DNA of 64,000 bases, from NCBI GenBank assembly GCA_963662895.1, contig OY759981.1, positions 2,108,001 to 2,172,000 on the forward strand. The letters are read 5' to 3'. The first letter of the stretch is position 1, and every line of letters starts with the position of its first letter. The notes beneath the pieces are model-generated. The model worked only from the letters and a program-made list of their open reading frames with translations, was not told the DNA's origin and did no database searches. This DNA comes from GWE2-42-39 sp963662895 (GTDB taxonomy: Bacteria > Bacteroidota > Bacteroidia > Bacteroidales > Prolixibacteraceae). Both the position numbers and the translations under genes were made by a program. Of the stretch, positions 54,415-63,824 are shown piece after piece.

Positions 54415-55452
54415 TTATGAATTTAATTCTTTAATAGTTTTAATAAAAACATGAATATTTTCAGTAGGTACATTCTGGGGCATCCCTCCGCCGCATGACC
54501 AAATGATCCGGCTTTTGTCATCCACTTCGTTCCACATTTTTTTTGTTAGTCCGGCAATTTCTTCAGGTTGTAAAGCAGCCAACACATCACGGGGAGGCAG
54601 GTTGCCGAGTAAAGCGATGTCGGGCCCGGCCAGTTGCCGTATTGTGTTGATCGAATGTTCAAAGCTAAAGTTATACAGGTTCACACCAATTTCTTTCAGA
54701 AATGGGGTACTGATCAATCCCTGTGCGTCATTGTGAAAAAAACGCACTTTGTTCCCGAAAGCGTCGAATGCCTGTTTCAGGTAAGGCACGGCAAATTCAC
54801 GGCATTCGTCTTCTCCCACGAAGCCAACAATATCGTCGAGCAGAAGGATTCCCTCGATAGTAGGGAATTTTTCTTTTTGCAGTTGCAGCCAGTCAACCGT
54901 GAAATCGGTAATGGTTTTTAGTAATTGATGTATTTCCCCGGGGTTCATCATAAATGCCATCATCAATTCGGTAGTCCCCATTAAAAAGGATGCAATATTC
55001 AGAGGCCCCCGGGCAATGGCGAATTTTATTTCATGCCCCATTTGCTGAATGACAGCATGGTTATTTTCCAGCCGTTGCAGGATAAAAGGCAGCAATCCAT
55101 CGGTTTTGGGATTGGGCGAAGACAAGTTTCGAATATCGGAGATATCGTGTATAATTTTATCTGCATGTGGAAGGTTGTATTCATTCCAGACCAGTTTGGC
55201 CCCAAAAGCCGACGGCTCGGAACACATCCCGTATTCGGACCAGAAGCCTGGCAGGAACATGGCATCGGGAAAGGTTTCGATGGCTTTCCTGTTTGCGCTC
55301 ATCCATGCATGGTCGGAAGTGTAATATTGCATGGTTGAAATTCCGGCCCAGCCCGGTAACCAGGGACTATCGATGATAAAACCAATTGCAGGCTTTTCAG
55401 GTTTTTCTCCGTTGATGATTTTTAAAAGATCATCCCATTGCTGAAGATTCAT
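54415..55452 (-). CDS. Uroporphyrinogen decarboxylase-family protein (UroD-like)
   Basis: A 345-residue cytoplasmic protein of the URO-D/MtaA superfamily. It has the LLLDDIVGFVGEDECREFAVPYLKQ part near 203-227 and FFHNDAQGL near 243, but not the HemE-specific N-terminal Arg/Asp pattern I would expect for heme synthesis. Members in carbohydrate loci of Bacteroidota are common and of unknown function; methyltransferase-like roles have been suggested for others in the superfamily. It is the first gene of the leftward operon, with the AraC regulator divergent upstream, so it is probably AraC-controlled. Confidence 0.85.
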   Translation of the reverse strand: MNLQQWDDLLKIINGEKPEKPAIGFIIDSPWLPGWAGISTMQYYTSDHAWMSANRKAIETFPDAMFLPGFWSEYGMCSEPSAFGAKLVWNEYNLPHADKIIHDISDIRNLSSPNPKTDGLLPFILQRLENNHAVIQQMGHEIKFAIARGPLNIASFLMGTTELMMAFMMNPGEIHQLLKTITDFTVDWLQLQKEKFPTIEGILLLDDIVGFVGEDECREFAVPYLKQAFDAFGNKVRFFHNDAQGLISTPFLKEIGVNLYNFSFEHSINTIRQLAGPDIALLGNLPPRDVLAALQPEEIAGLTKKMWNEVDDKSRIIWSCGGGMPQNVPTENIHVFIKTIKELNS

Positions 55453-55578
55453 ATCAGTACAAAATTTTTTATTGGTTTAATTACGTTTCAAATTTAATGG
55501 AGAAAAAAATCAAACACCAGTATTATTTTGATCAGCCATTGTATTATTTTTACTGATATTTATTTTGATAAGAGTCTG

Positions 55579-56457
55579 ATGAAAATTATGCACGAACAGG
55601 TTAGCTTCGCCCCAAATACTTCATTGAACGTAAAATGGGACGATTTTCCTCATTTTACCTATCCCTGGCATTTTCACAGTGAGTATGAAATTGTTTTTGT
55701 ATTAAAGAGTTTTGGGAAACGTTTTGTAGCAGACAGTATCTCTACCTTTACTGAGGGTGATTTGGTCATGTTGGGAAGCAACCTTCCCCATTTCTGGAAA
55801 AGCGATGATTTGTTTTTCTCGGAGGATGAAGAATACCGGGTGAATGCAATTGTCATTCATTTTCCCCAAAATTTTTTTGAATATGAGATTGAGAACTATC
55901 CGGAATTTCACTCTATCCGAAAATTACTTATACGATCGGGTAGAGGGATAAAATTTCATCCCGGGTTCAGTGAAAAAACAGGAAAGGATTTGAAACGGTT
56001 ACTGAAATTGAAGAATCTGGAACAGATGCTTTTTTTCCTGAAAATACTGGATAAAATGAGCCGGACCGATCAATATAATTTGCTTGCAAGCGATTTGTAC
56101 AAAGTTGAAGAACACGGAGTGCTAAACGACAGGCTGGATAAAATCATGCATTTTATAAACCATAATTACCACCGGAAAATCAAGCAGGAGGAGATAGCTG
56201 AAAAAGCAGGTATGACCACGGCTGCATTCTGCCGGTATTTCAAGGAAAAAACGGGAAAGACCTTTATTCGTTTTGTTAACGAGATGCGTGTTGCGTATGC
56301 CTGCAAATTACTGATCGAAAGAAAGATGTCGGTTTCACAGGTTTGTTTTGAGTGTGGTTTTAATAACCTTTCAAATTTTAACCGGACATTTAAAAAAATT
56401 TCAGGATATACTCCCTCCTTTTATCAGGAGCAGTTTATGAAGGGAAAGGCTTACTAG
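55579..56457 (+). CDS. AraC-family transcription regulator with cupin domain
   Basis: About 292 residues from the preferred ATG at 55579; the frame reaches 51 bp further up without typical sequence. The N-terminal cupin sensor domain is marked by FTYPWHFHSEYEIVFVLKS (near 25) and DLVMLGSNLPHFW (near 65). The C-terminal double helix-turn-helix starts near 205 (KIKQEEIAEKAGMTTAAFCRYFKEKTGKTF) and ends in SVSQVCFECGFNNLSNFNRTFKKISGYTPSFYQ. It is divergent from the UroD-like operon (126 bp between starts) and lies before the alpha-fucosidase gene, so it probably responds to a sugar and controls both. Confidence 0.9.
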   Translation: MKIMHEQVSFAPNTSLNVKWDDFPHFTYPWHFHSEYEIVFVLKSFGKRFVADSISTFTEGDLVMLGSNLPHFWKSDDLFFSEDEEYRVNAIVIHFPQNFFEYEIENYPEFHSIRKLLIRSGRGIKFHPGFSEKTGKDLKRLLKLKNLEQMLFFLKILDKMSRTDQYNLLASDLYKVEEHGVLNDRLDKIMHFINHNYHRKIKQEEIAEKAGMTTAAFCRYFKEKTGKTFIRFVNEMRVAYACKLLIERKMSVSQVCFECGFNNLSNFNRTFKKISGYTPSFYQEQFMKGKAY

Positions 56458-56470
56458 TTTTTGATATCGC

Positions 56471-56526
56471 GCTGATCATGAAACTTTTCGCTCATTCATG
56501 GTGACAAAGCAAACTTGACTTGATAC
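56471..56526 (+). repeat. Diverged partial copy of the 4542-4653 element
   Basis: TCATGAAACTTTTCGCTCATTC and then TGGTGACAAAGCAAACTTGA match the right half of the element at 4597-4653 (TTCATGAGACCCTTCGCCCA, GGTGACAAAGCAAACTTGACA). Only the right half is kept. Confidence 0.6.
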
Positions 56527-56608
56527 TAACTTACAGTTCAGTAATTAGAAGTTCTAATTTTGGAAACAGATTTTTTATTTTGAAAGGGGCGACATTCAAA
56601 AAATCTTC

Positions 56609-56616
56609 TATCTTTG
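56609..56616 (+). promoter_or_regulatory. Candidate -7 box of alpha-fucosidase promoter
   Basis: TATCTTTG matches the Bacteroidota -7 consensus and lies 55 bases before the ATG at 56671. A TTTG at 56579 is 26 bases upstream, longer than the usual spacing. It supports 56671 over any earlier start. Confidence 0.5.
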
Positions 56617-56670
56617 TCAGCACAGTTCAGCACAGTAAACTTGTGTTTTTTTAACCTAAAACTAACATCT

Positions 56671-58038
56671 ATGAAAAAATCAATTCTATTTATTTTAGTA
56701 TTGTGTTGTGTTGCCACAGTTTTTGCACAACCAAAAAAACTGGGCAGCGAAACGGAAGCACAAAAACAGGAACGGATGGCGTGGTGGACACACGACCGTT
56801 TTGGAATGTTTATTCACTGGGGCTTGTATGCTCTGCCTGCCCGGCATGAATGGGTAAAAAACCGGGAAAGGTTAACCAATGAAGATTATCAAAAGTATTT
56901 CGACAATTTCAATCCTGATCTGTATAACCCGAAAGAATGGGCGCGAAAAGCCAAAGAGGCTGGTATGAAATATGTCGTACTCACGACCAAACATCATGAA
57001 GGTTTTTGTTTGTTCGATTCGAAATACACCGATTACAAAGCCACCAATACACCGATTGGCCGGGACCTTGTTAAAGAGTATGTAGACGCTTTCAGGGCAG
57101 AAGGACTGAAAATAGGCTTTTACTATTCGTTGATCGACTGGCACCATCCCGATTTTACAATCGACCGGGTTCATCCGCAGCGTGTTGATGACCCTAAAAA
57201 GTATGCCAAATTAAATAAAGGCCGCGATATGGACAAATACCGTGAATACCTGAAAAACCAGGTACGTGAGTTATTGACTAATTATGGAAAAATTGATGTT
57301 CTCTGGCTCGATTTCTCATATCCGGGAGAGAATGGGAAAGGCCGTGACGACTGGAATTCAAAAGAACTCCTGAAAATGGTACGCGAGCTGCAACCCGGTA
57401 TTTTGATTAACGACCGTCTCGACCTGAAAGATTACGAAGATGGCTGGGATTTCACTACCCCGGAGCAATACAAAGTTTCGAAGTGGCCGGAAGTGAATGG
57501 CAAAAAGATACCCTGGGAAACCTGTCAGACCTTTAGTGGTTCGTGGGGTTATTACCGTGATGAATACACATGGAAAGACACGAAACAATTATTGGTACTT
57601 CTTATTGAATCGGTTAGTAAAGGCGGGAACCTGTTGCTGAATGTAGGTCCGACTGCCCGGGGGGTGTTCGACGAAAGGGCAAATGCCTCATTGGCCGCTA
57701 TGGGAGAATGGATGAAATACAACAGTCGTTCTATTTACGGTTGTACCCAGGCCCCTGAAGAATTCGAAGTTCCGGAGATGAGCCTGTTGACCTATAACCC
57801 GGAGACCAACCGCCTTTATATTCACCTGCTTGATTATCCGTTACAGAATTTCAGGCTTCCCAACTATAAAGGGAAAGTGAAATATGCACAATTCCTGCAC
57901 GATGGATCCGAAATAAAAATTACCCAGCGTTACGGGCACGGGATGAAGGAAGATGAAAATGCCAATGACCTTAACCTGAGTTTACCGGTCCGGAAACCCA
58001 ATGTTGAAATCCCGGTTATTGAACTGATTCTGGAATAG
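56671..58038 (+). CDS. GH29 alpha-L-fucosidase, exported
   Basis: A 455-residue exported enzyme that removes alpha-linked L-fucose. The start at 56671 gives a clear signal peptide (MKKSILFILVLCCVATVFAQ). The TIM barrel opens with WWTHDRFGMFIHWGLYALPA (near 34), contains KYVVLTTKHHEGFCLFDS (near 95, substrate His pair) and the nucleophile Asp in DVLWLDFSYP (near 213). A beta-sandwich domain closes the protein. It follows the AraC gene and may act with the uronate operon on a fucose- and uronate-containing glycan. A terminator follows at 58062. Confidence 0.93.
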   Translation: MKKSILFILVLCCVATVFAQPKKLGSETEAQKQERMAWWTHDRFGMFIHWGLYALPARHEWVKNRERLTNEDYQKYFDNFNPDLYNPKEWARKAKEAGMKYVVLTTKHHEGFCLFDSKYTDYKATNTPIGRDLVKEYVDAFRAEGLKIGFYYSLIDWHHPDFTIDRVHPQRVDDPKKYAKLNKGRDMDKYREYLKNQVRELLTNYGKIDVLWLDFSYPGENGKGRDDWNSKELLKMVRELQPGILINDRLDLKDYEDGWDFTTPEQYKVSKWPEVNGKKIPWETCQTFSGSWGYYRDEYTWKDTKQLLVLLIESVSKGGNLLLNVGPTARGVFDERANASLAAMGEWMKYNSRSIYGCTQAPEEFEVPEMSLLTYNPETNRLYIHLLDYPLQNFRLPNYKGKVKYAQFLHDGSEIKITQRYGHGMKEDENANDLNLSLPVRKPNVEIPVIELILE

Positions 58039-58061
58039 AATATAATTTATCACAAATAGGG

Positions 58062-58097
58062 AAGGCTGTCTCCCAATGCAGGGAACAGCCTTTTTTT
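58062..58097 (+). terminator. Rho-independent terminator after the fucosidase gene
   Basis: AAGGCTGT and ACAGCCTT with an inner TCCC/GGGA pair and loop AATGCA, followed by TTTTTTTATA. It lies between the fucosidase stop and the end of the converging gdhA gene. Confidence 0.85.
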
Positions 58098-58125
58098 ATA
58101 TTTTGTTTCCAATCAAACGGAAATT

Positions 58126-59487
58126 CTATACGTATCCCTGGGCAATCATGGCATCAGCAACTTTTACAAAACCACCGATATTGGCGCCACTTACATAATT
58201 TACCCAGCCATCTTCCTGTTTGCCGTATTTAACACACATATCATGAATGTTTTGCATGATCATGTGTAAACGTTGGTCTACTTCTTCTTTACTCCAGAGA
58301 AGACGCATATTGTTTTGGGTCATTTCGAGCCCCGATACAGCAACCCCGCCGGCATTGGCAGCTTTTCCCGGTGCAAAGTTTATTTTATTCTTCAGGAAAT
58401 GTATAACTGCCTCTTCAGTACATCCCATGTTCGAAGTTTCAATTACATATTTACATCCGTTATCAACAAGCTGTTTGGCATCTTCAATTTCCAGTTCATT
58501 TTGAATCGCACACGGGAAAGCCATGTCCGCTTTCATTTCCCAGGGTTTCTCGCCGGGATAAAATACCGCATTCGGGTACCGCTCAATGTATGGTTCGACT
58601 ACATCGTTGTTCGACGCACGAAGTTCGAGCATGAAATCCCATTTTTCAGGAGTGCTGATTCCATCCGGATCGTACACATAACCATCCGGACCGGAAATGG
58701 TAATAACTTTTGCCCCCAATTGAGAGGCCTTCATGACTACTCCCCACGAAACATTTCCGAACCCGGAAACCGCAACTGTTTTCCCTTCGATTTTTTCTCC
58801 GGACCGTTTCATCATTTCCCGGGCAAAATAAACAGAGCCAAAACCTGTGGCTTCAGGCCTGATCAGCGAACCGCCCCAATCGATCCCTTTCCCGGTTAAA
58901 ACACCGGTAAACTCGTTCCGTAACCTTTTGTACTGGCCGAATAAATAACCAATCTCGCGTCCGCCAACACCAATGTCGCCTGCAGGTACATCGGTATTCG
59001 GACCTATGTGACGCTGGAGTTCGGTCATAAAACTTTGACAGAAGCGCATTACTTCATTGTCGCTTTTGTTTTTCGGGTTGAAATCCGAACCTCCTTTTCC
59101 GCCTCCCATCGGAAGGCTGGTCAGGCTGTTTTTCAATACCTGCTCGAAGGCCAGGAATTTGAGGGTAGCCAGATTGACCGTAGGGTGAAACCGCAATCCC
59201 CCTTTATAGGGGCCTATGGCAGAGTTCATTTCAACACGGTAGCCACGGTTCACATGTACCTCTCCACGATCATCGACCCATGGCACACGGAAAGTGATTA
59301 TCCGTTCCGGTTCAACCATCCGTTCCAGGATTTTTGCCTTCAGGTAACGCGGGTTCGAAAGTAAAAATGGCGCCAGCGATTTCACCACTTCGTGTACAGC
59401 CTGGTGAAATTCTTTTTGAAAAGGATCCCGTGCTTTAACATATTTCATGAAATCCTCGACAAATTGTTCTGTAGTATTCTGATACAT
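58126..59487 (-). CDS. gdhA: NADP-dependent glutamate dehydrogenase
   Basis: A 453-residue cytoplasmic enzyme that forms glutamate from 2-oxoglutarate and ammonium. The hexameric family is shown by YKGGLRFHPTV near 93, the catalytic Lys in LPMGGGKGGSDF near 127, DVPAGDIGVGGREIGYLFGQYKR near 168 and the nucleotide-binding VAVSGFGNVSWG near 240. The length fits the short (about 450) NADP type. It stands alone; the 245-base upstream gap to the radical SAM gene is AT-rich and shows no clear feature. Confidence 0.96.
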   Translation of the reverse strand: MYQNTTEQFVEDFMKYVKARDPFQKEFHQAVHEVVKSLAPFLLSNPRYLKAKILERMVEPERIITFRVPWVDDRGEVHVNRGYRVEMNSAIGPYKGGLRFHPTVNLATLKFLAFEQVLKNSLTSLPMGGGKGGSDFNPKNKSDNEVMRFCQSFMTELQRHIGPNTDVPAGDIGVGGREIGYLFGQYKRLRNEFTGVLTGKGIDWGGSLIRPEATGFGSVYFAREMMKRSGEKIEGKTVAVSGFGNVSWGVVMKASQLGAKVITISGPDGYVYDPDGISTPEKWDFMLELRASNNDVVEPYIERYPNAVFYPGEKPWEMKADMAFPCAIQNELEIEDAKQLVDNGCKYVIETSNMGCTEEAVIHFLKNKINFAPGKAANAGGVAVSGLEMTQNNMRLLWSKEEVDQRLHMIMQNIHDMCVKYGKQEDGWVNYVSGANIGGFVKVADAMIAQGYV

Positions 59488-59732
59488 ATCGTTAATTATT
59501 AAAGTACCGAAAGGTGGAAAAACTAATTTTTTCTTACAAGCTGTTTTTTAGCAGTATGAAGAAAGAAGAATTACTAATTTAATATCAATAACAATCGTTT
59601 TGTTACAGAATATCACAAAAATTTTATCTGTACACAAAAATTATTACAACATGATTACGGCCGTTTTTCCCGGAATGCTTGTTTTCACTGTTTGTCAGGT
59701 GAAATTGAAATATGTATGCTGATATTATTCCG

Positions 59733-61214
59733 TTATAAAACGTCTTTAAAAATTTTTCTGAAATGAAAACCATATACTGAATAGGTAATTGCCAAAGGCA
59801 CTAATTTCGGGCGGTTAAACAAAGTCCAAAAGAATAGATCCCAGTATTGCTTTCTGTAAGTATCGGCTATTCCCAATCTTGCAAAAGCACGAAAGAATGC
59901 GATAAAATGGTTGAATGTAAGTTTACTTTTCACCTTTTCATTCGGGGTAAAACGTTTAATAAATTTCAAAACCCTGTTGTAATATGCTTTTCCCTCGTAG
60001 ATTCCGTATATTACTTTTTTATAGCCGTCAAGCAGTATTTTTTTGTCCATTCTGGGTATAAAATTCAGGGAAAAGTCTGTGTTATCTCCAGTGGTCTCAC
60101 TTAATATACGGCCTTCATTTTTTAATCTTTTATACAAGCTGGTTTTTTTAGGTGCGTTTAATAGTCCGACCATTGCAGAAATGATCCCGCTTTCCCTGAT
60201 AAAATCAATTTGTTTTTGAAAAACCGAATAGGAATCGTTATCAAAACCTAATATGAACCCGCCTGTAACTTCCAGACCGTATTCCTGTATTTTGTACACA
60301 CTTTGAATAAGGTTACGGTTGGTATTTTGTGCTTTTCCACATTCCTTTAAACTTGCCAGTTCAGTTGTTTCGATGCCGATAAAAACAGTAACAAAGCCTG
60401 CTTTCATCATTAATTCCAGTAATTCATCGTCATCGGAAAGATTAACAGAGACTTCGGTTGAAAAGCTAAACGGATAATTTTTAATTTCCATCCAGTTTAT
60501 TACAGCTGGTAATAAATCGGTTTTCAATATTTTTTTGTTTCCAATGAAGTTGTCATCGACAAAAAATACATTTTTACGCCATCCTGTTTGGTAGATGGCT
60601 TCAAGTTCATATAAAATCTGACGCGTTGATTTCATCCTTACTTTGTGTCCGAACAATGCGGTAATATCACAGAACTCGCAGTTAAAAGGACATCCCCGGG
60701 TCAGTTGCAGGTTCATGGTATTGTATTTTGAAAACCTGACCAGGGAATAATCCGGTATGGGAGAAGTTTTTATATCTGCAAACTGGTCGGTTTGGTAAAT
60801 CCGCTTCGGTGTACCATTTACCAGGTCAGTTAAAAATTCCGGGAGGGTCAGTTCTGCTTCATTTAAAATCAGGTGGTCTGCCATCCCGAATTTGTCAGGT
60901 TCTTCAGTGAATAAAGGACCACCGCAAACAATTTTTTTATCGAGTGATTTACACTTTTCAATAATTTCATTTGCTGATCTTATTTGTATATTCATCGCGC
61001 TGATGAACACATAATCTGCCCACAATATATCTTTTTTGCAAAGGTGTTCAATGTTGAGGTCGATTAACCTTTTTTCCCAATTCCCGGGCAACATTGAAGA
61101 AATGGTTAATAATCCAAGTGGAGGATTTACAGCCTTTTTTGCAACAAACTTTAAAGCATGTTTAAAGCTCCAGAAAGTATCGGGGTATTGCGGGTAAACT
61201 AACAGGATATTCAT
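59733..61214 (-). CDS. B12-binding-domain radical SAM protein
   Basis: A 493-residue cytoplasmic enzyme. The N-terminal part (residues 1-140) is a cobalamin-binding-like domain (ILLVYPQYPDTFW, VNPPLGLLTISSMLPGNW). The radical SAM cluster motif is CPFNCEFCDI (CxxxCxxC, near residue 174), followed by VFFVDDNFIGNKK and GLEVTGGFILGFDNDS. The C-terminal part resembles DUF4070. Close relatives modify lipids, porphyrins or hopanoids (HpnJ/HpnH-like), so the substrate cannot be chosen here. It is alone, with the LytTR regulator upstream on the same strand. Confidence 0.88.
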   Translation of the reverse strand: MNILLVYPQYPDTFWSFKHALKFVAKKAVNPPLGLLTISSMLPGNWEKRLIDLNIEHLCKKDILWADYVFISAMNIQIRSANEIIEKCKSLDKKIVCGGPLFTEEPDKFGMADHLILNEAELTLPEFLTDLVNGTPKRIYQTDQFADIKTSPIPDYSLVRFSKYNTMNLQLTRGCPFNCEFCDITALFGHKVRMKSTRQILYELEAIYQTGWRKNVFFVDDNFIGNKKILKTDLLPAVINWMEIKNYPFSFSTEVSVNLSDDDELLELMMKAGFVTVFIGIETTELASLKECGKAQNTNRNLIQSVYKIQEYGLEVTGGFILGFDNDSYSVFQKQIDFIRESGIISAMVGLLNAPKKTSLYKRLKNEGRILSETTGDNTDFSLNFIPRMDKKILLDGYKKVIYGIYEGKAYYNRVLKFIKRFTPNEKVKSKLTFNHFIAFFRAFARLGIADTYRKQYWDLFFWTLFNRPKLVPLAITYSVYGFHFRKIFKDVL

Positions 61215-61365
61215 TGTATGATGATTTTACCAGTTTTATCAATATTTTCTGACAAAATTATCAACGAAGTATAACACTATAAAAAAATGGGGATGAGTAG
61301 GGAATTTAAGGGACAATTAATATTTTAAGGGACAAAGATGAAATATACAGGGGCAAACACAAAAT

Positions 61366-62208
61366 CTATTTTATTCGTCTTTTGATCTCAGATATATATT
61401 TTTGAGATACCAATACAGGAAAATCAAGATTCTCGAAATACAATTTATACCCTTGAGAATTCCCTTGTATTTCTTTTATATGGTTAATATTTACAATGTA
61501 ACTCCGGTGACACCTGAAAAAATAATCGAATTCAAGGATTGTGGTTTCAGCTTTTTTCAGGGTACTTCGAACAATATGTTTCTGTAATGTTCCTCCTCTT
61601 TCATAATAGAGCTCGATGTAGTTATCGGCAGACTTTATTAAAAACAGAGAAACGGGTTTTAAAGTGATTTCATCATTCTTATATTCTGATTCAAAATGAA
61701 TCAATTTCTCATTTTGCTCTTTTTTTTCAATCAATTTTTTATTCAGAAGCTGAGCCGATTTTAGATTAGAACGAAGCAACCGGTCCTGATTTATAATAAT
61801 AAGCACTGCAACCGGAAGAACTCCCAGTAATATTATTCTCACTATATCTGAAAAATGGATGTCGATTAATCCGAATAACTTTGAATAGAATACCAGGTCG
61901 CTGACTGAGATTGCTAAAAGGATCCAGATATTCCAGGCAATTTCTTTTTTTATATTCCATTTATTACTGTTAAGAATCTTCGGGAACAGGCTTGGCAATA
62001 TAATCAGGTTTAAGGTTAAAACCAGAAACGTTGATGCAGCAAGTCCGATAGCTAAATAAAAAATTTCTTTTTTTGAAAATGAACTGATCTCGATTGGCTG
62101 GAAAATGAGTAAAAAGGCTAAAATACCAATACTAATAAACAGAATAACTTTAGCATTATGTTTTAAATCATCATTAAACGGATATGGTTTATTTAAAAAT
62201 CGTAACAT
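61366..62208 (-). CDS. Membrane-bound LytTR-family transcription regulator
   Basis: A 280-residue protein with four hydrophobic segments near residues 20-40, 50-72, 90-112 and 122-142, a coiled linker near 145-170 (LLNKKLIEKKEQNEKLIHFESEY), then a LytTR DNA-binding domain from about 180 (SLFLIKSADNYIELYYERGG to FFRCHRSYIVNINHIKEIQ). Such membrane LytTR proteins are common in Bacteroidota; a signal in the membrane is probably passed to the DNA-binding part. No histidine kinase lies next to it. The target may be its neighbour the radical SAM gene, which is inference. Confidence 0.88.
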   Translation of the reverse strand: MLRFLNKPYPFNDDLKHNAKVILFISIGILAFLLIFQPIEISSFSKKEIFYLAIGLAASTFLVLTLNLIILPSLFPKILNSNKWNIKKEIAWNIWILLAISVSDLVFYSKLFGLIDIHFSDIVRIILLGVLPVAVLIIINQDRLLRSNLKSAQLLNKKLIEKKEQNEKLIHFESEYKNDEITLKPVSLFLIKSADNYIELYYERGGTLQKHIVRSTLKKAETTILEFDYFFRCHRSYIVNINHIKEIQGNSQGYKLYFENLDFPVLVSQKYISEIKRRIK

Positions 62209-62425
62209 GTTTTTATTTCTGTTATTGGTAGTGACTTATAAATATCATCATTGTTTTTATTTTTTTTATGCTCCCAACGAAAAAGAAAAATTTATGTCCA
62301 AAAAAACTTTTCACAATTTACAAAACAAAACATGAGAAAAGAACCCCTTACCGGATAAAAAATAGCAGGAATATACATGAATTTCCGTATTTTCATCCAT
62401 CGTTTTTGCTGAAAAGAACAGGCTT

Positions 62426-63049
62426 ATGAAATTGTTTAGTCTAATGTTTTTGCTGTTGAGTGTTACTTTTTTTGCTTCAGACCGCGAGAAGAAGATTCGC
62501 GAATATGTGGAGGCCGAATTAAATTATTATCCCGAGGCCCGGCTGACCGATTTGTATAAGAACTATTTCCAGGATGCTTACGGGCCCAGCCATTTGGTAC
62601 CCGATACCACACAGGCCGGTGCTTACCTCGACTGGGAACTGAAACAACCTGACTGGACTGATACCCTGCTGGTACAGCCTTTGGGTATCCATCACGATTA
62701 TTACCGCATTAACCTGATCCTTGTAAAAAACGGCACCATTCCGCGCGACACCTTATTGCTGGGGTTGGTAAAAAGTGTCCCGCTTGCCCGTAAGCCTGCG
62801 ATCGAAGACTGGAAAAGAGAATGGGCTGAGGTGCTCCGGGTCATCAAAAAGATGAAACCCGGCCTGCCTGATCTGGCTTTGGATAAGAAACGGATCGATG
62901 ACGTGCTGGACAAAGGCGATGTAGTCATGCACCACAGCCGGCATTACGAAGAAACTTACCATCCGCATTACCGCATTATTCACCGGACGGTTTTAAAACG
63001 GTGGCGACATGAAATGTTGGGGAGTACGGGCTCCATACTTATCCACTGA
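62426..63049 (+). CDS. Conserved exported protein of unknown function
   Basis: A 207-residue protein with a short signal peptide (MKLFSLMFLLLSVTFFAS). The mature part is well ordered, with RLTDLYKNYFQDAYGPSHLV near 40, HHDYYRINLILVKNG near 92 and a His-rich segment MHHSRHYEETYHPHYRIIH near 168-186 that could bind metal. I have seen similar proteins in other Bacteroidota but know no function. It stands alone between two divergent or convergent neighbours with a 217-base gap upstream. Confidence 0.7.
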   Translation: MKLFSLMFLLLSVTFFASDREKKIREYVEAELNYYPEARLTDLYKNYFQDAYGPSHLVPDTTQAGAYLDWELKQPDWTDTLLVQPLGIHHDYYRINLILVKNGTIPRDTLLLGLVKSVPLARKPAIEDWKREWAEVLRVIKKMKPGLPDLALDKKRIDDVLDKGDVVMHHSRHYEETYHPHYRIIHRTVLKRWRHEMLGSTGSILIH

Positions 63050-63149
63050 TACTAAATTTTAATGCGGGGATATAATTTTGAATAAACATCTACCCTCCAA
63101 TATGATGCACTTTAAGTTCGCATAGAACGACGGCCCCGGAATAATTCCC

Positions 63150-63824
63150 TTATAACTTATTGATCCTGCTGGCCTGGCTGGCGGCGCCGAACCCATTGTC
63201 GATATTTACCACGCTCAAAGTGGTACAACTATTCAGCATGGAGAGTAATGTGGCAATGCCCTTGAGATTGGCACCATATCCTACACTGGTGGGAACGGCA
63301 ATGACCGGCTTATCTACCAGTCCGGCAACGACACTGGCCAATGCCCCTTCCATCCCGGCTACGACAATGACAACCCGGGCCTGCCTGATTTGCTCCAGTT
63401 TGTCGAACAACCGGTGGATGCCGGCAATGCCCACATCCACAATCTTCTCGGTACGGTTGCCTAAAAAGAGGGCTGTCTCGTATGCTTCTTCCACTACCGG
63501 CAAATCGGATGTACCGGCTGAAACAATGGCAATATACGATTGTGTAAGTTCCGGTTCGTGCTGCATCACACGAAGGGTACGGGCTACCGGATTGTAAACT
63601 GCATTAGGAATCTGTTGTCTGACGCTTTCGGCCATTCCTGAAGGAACTTTAGTAGCCAGGATGTTGCTGCCAATCTTAATCATTCGTTGCATAAGGATCA
63701 ATACCTGCTCTGTTGACTTCCCTTCACAAAAAATTACCTCCGGCTGACCGGTACGTTTTTCCCGGTTGGTATCAATCTTGGCAAAGCCAAGTTCATCATA
63801 GCCTTTGTCCCTGTTTTGCATCAT
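63150..63824 (-). CDS. larB: Nickel-pincer cofactor biosynthesis protein LarB
   Basis: A 224-residue protein of the LarB family, which carboxylates nicotinic acid adenine dinucleotide in the making of the nickel-pincer nucleotide cofactor. The N-terminal segment GFAKIDTNREKRTGQPEVIFCEGKS is characteristic, and the AIR-carboxylase-like domain follows (AIVSAGTSDLPVVEEAYETA near 95, VVVAGMEGALASVVAGLVDKPVIAVPTSVGYGA near 150, SMLNSC near 193). Two consecutive ATG codons; the first (63824) overlaps the TGA of the upstream larE as ATGA, so the two genes are coupled. larC is not in the window. Confidence 0.93.
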   Translation of the reverse strand: MMQNRDKGYDELGFAKIDTNREKRTGQPEVIFCEGKSTEQVLILMQRMIKIGSNILATKVPSGMAESVRQQIPNAVYNPVARTLRVMQHEPELTQSYIAIVSAGTSDLPVVEEAYETALFLGNRTEKIVDVGIAGIHRLFDKLEQIRQARVVIVVAGMEGALASVVAGLVDKPVIAVPTSVGYGANLKGIATLLSMLNSCTTLSVVNIDNGFGAASQASRINKL

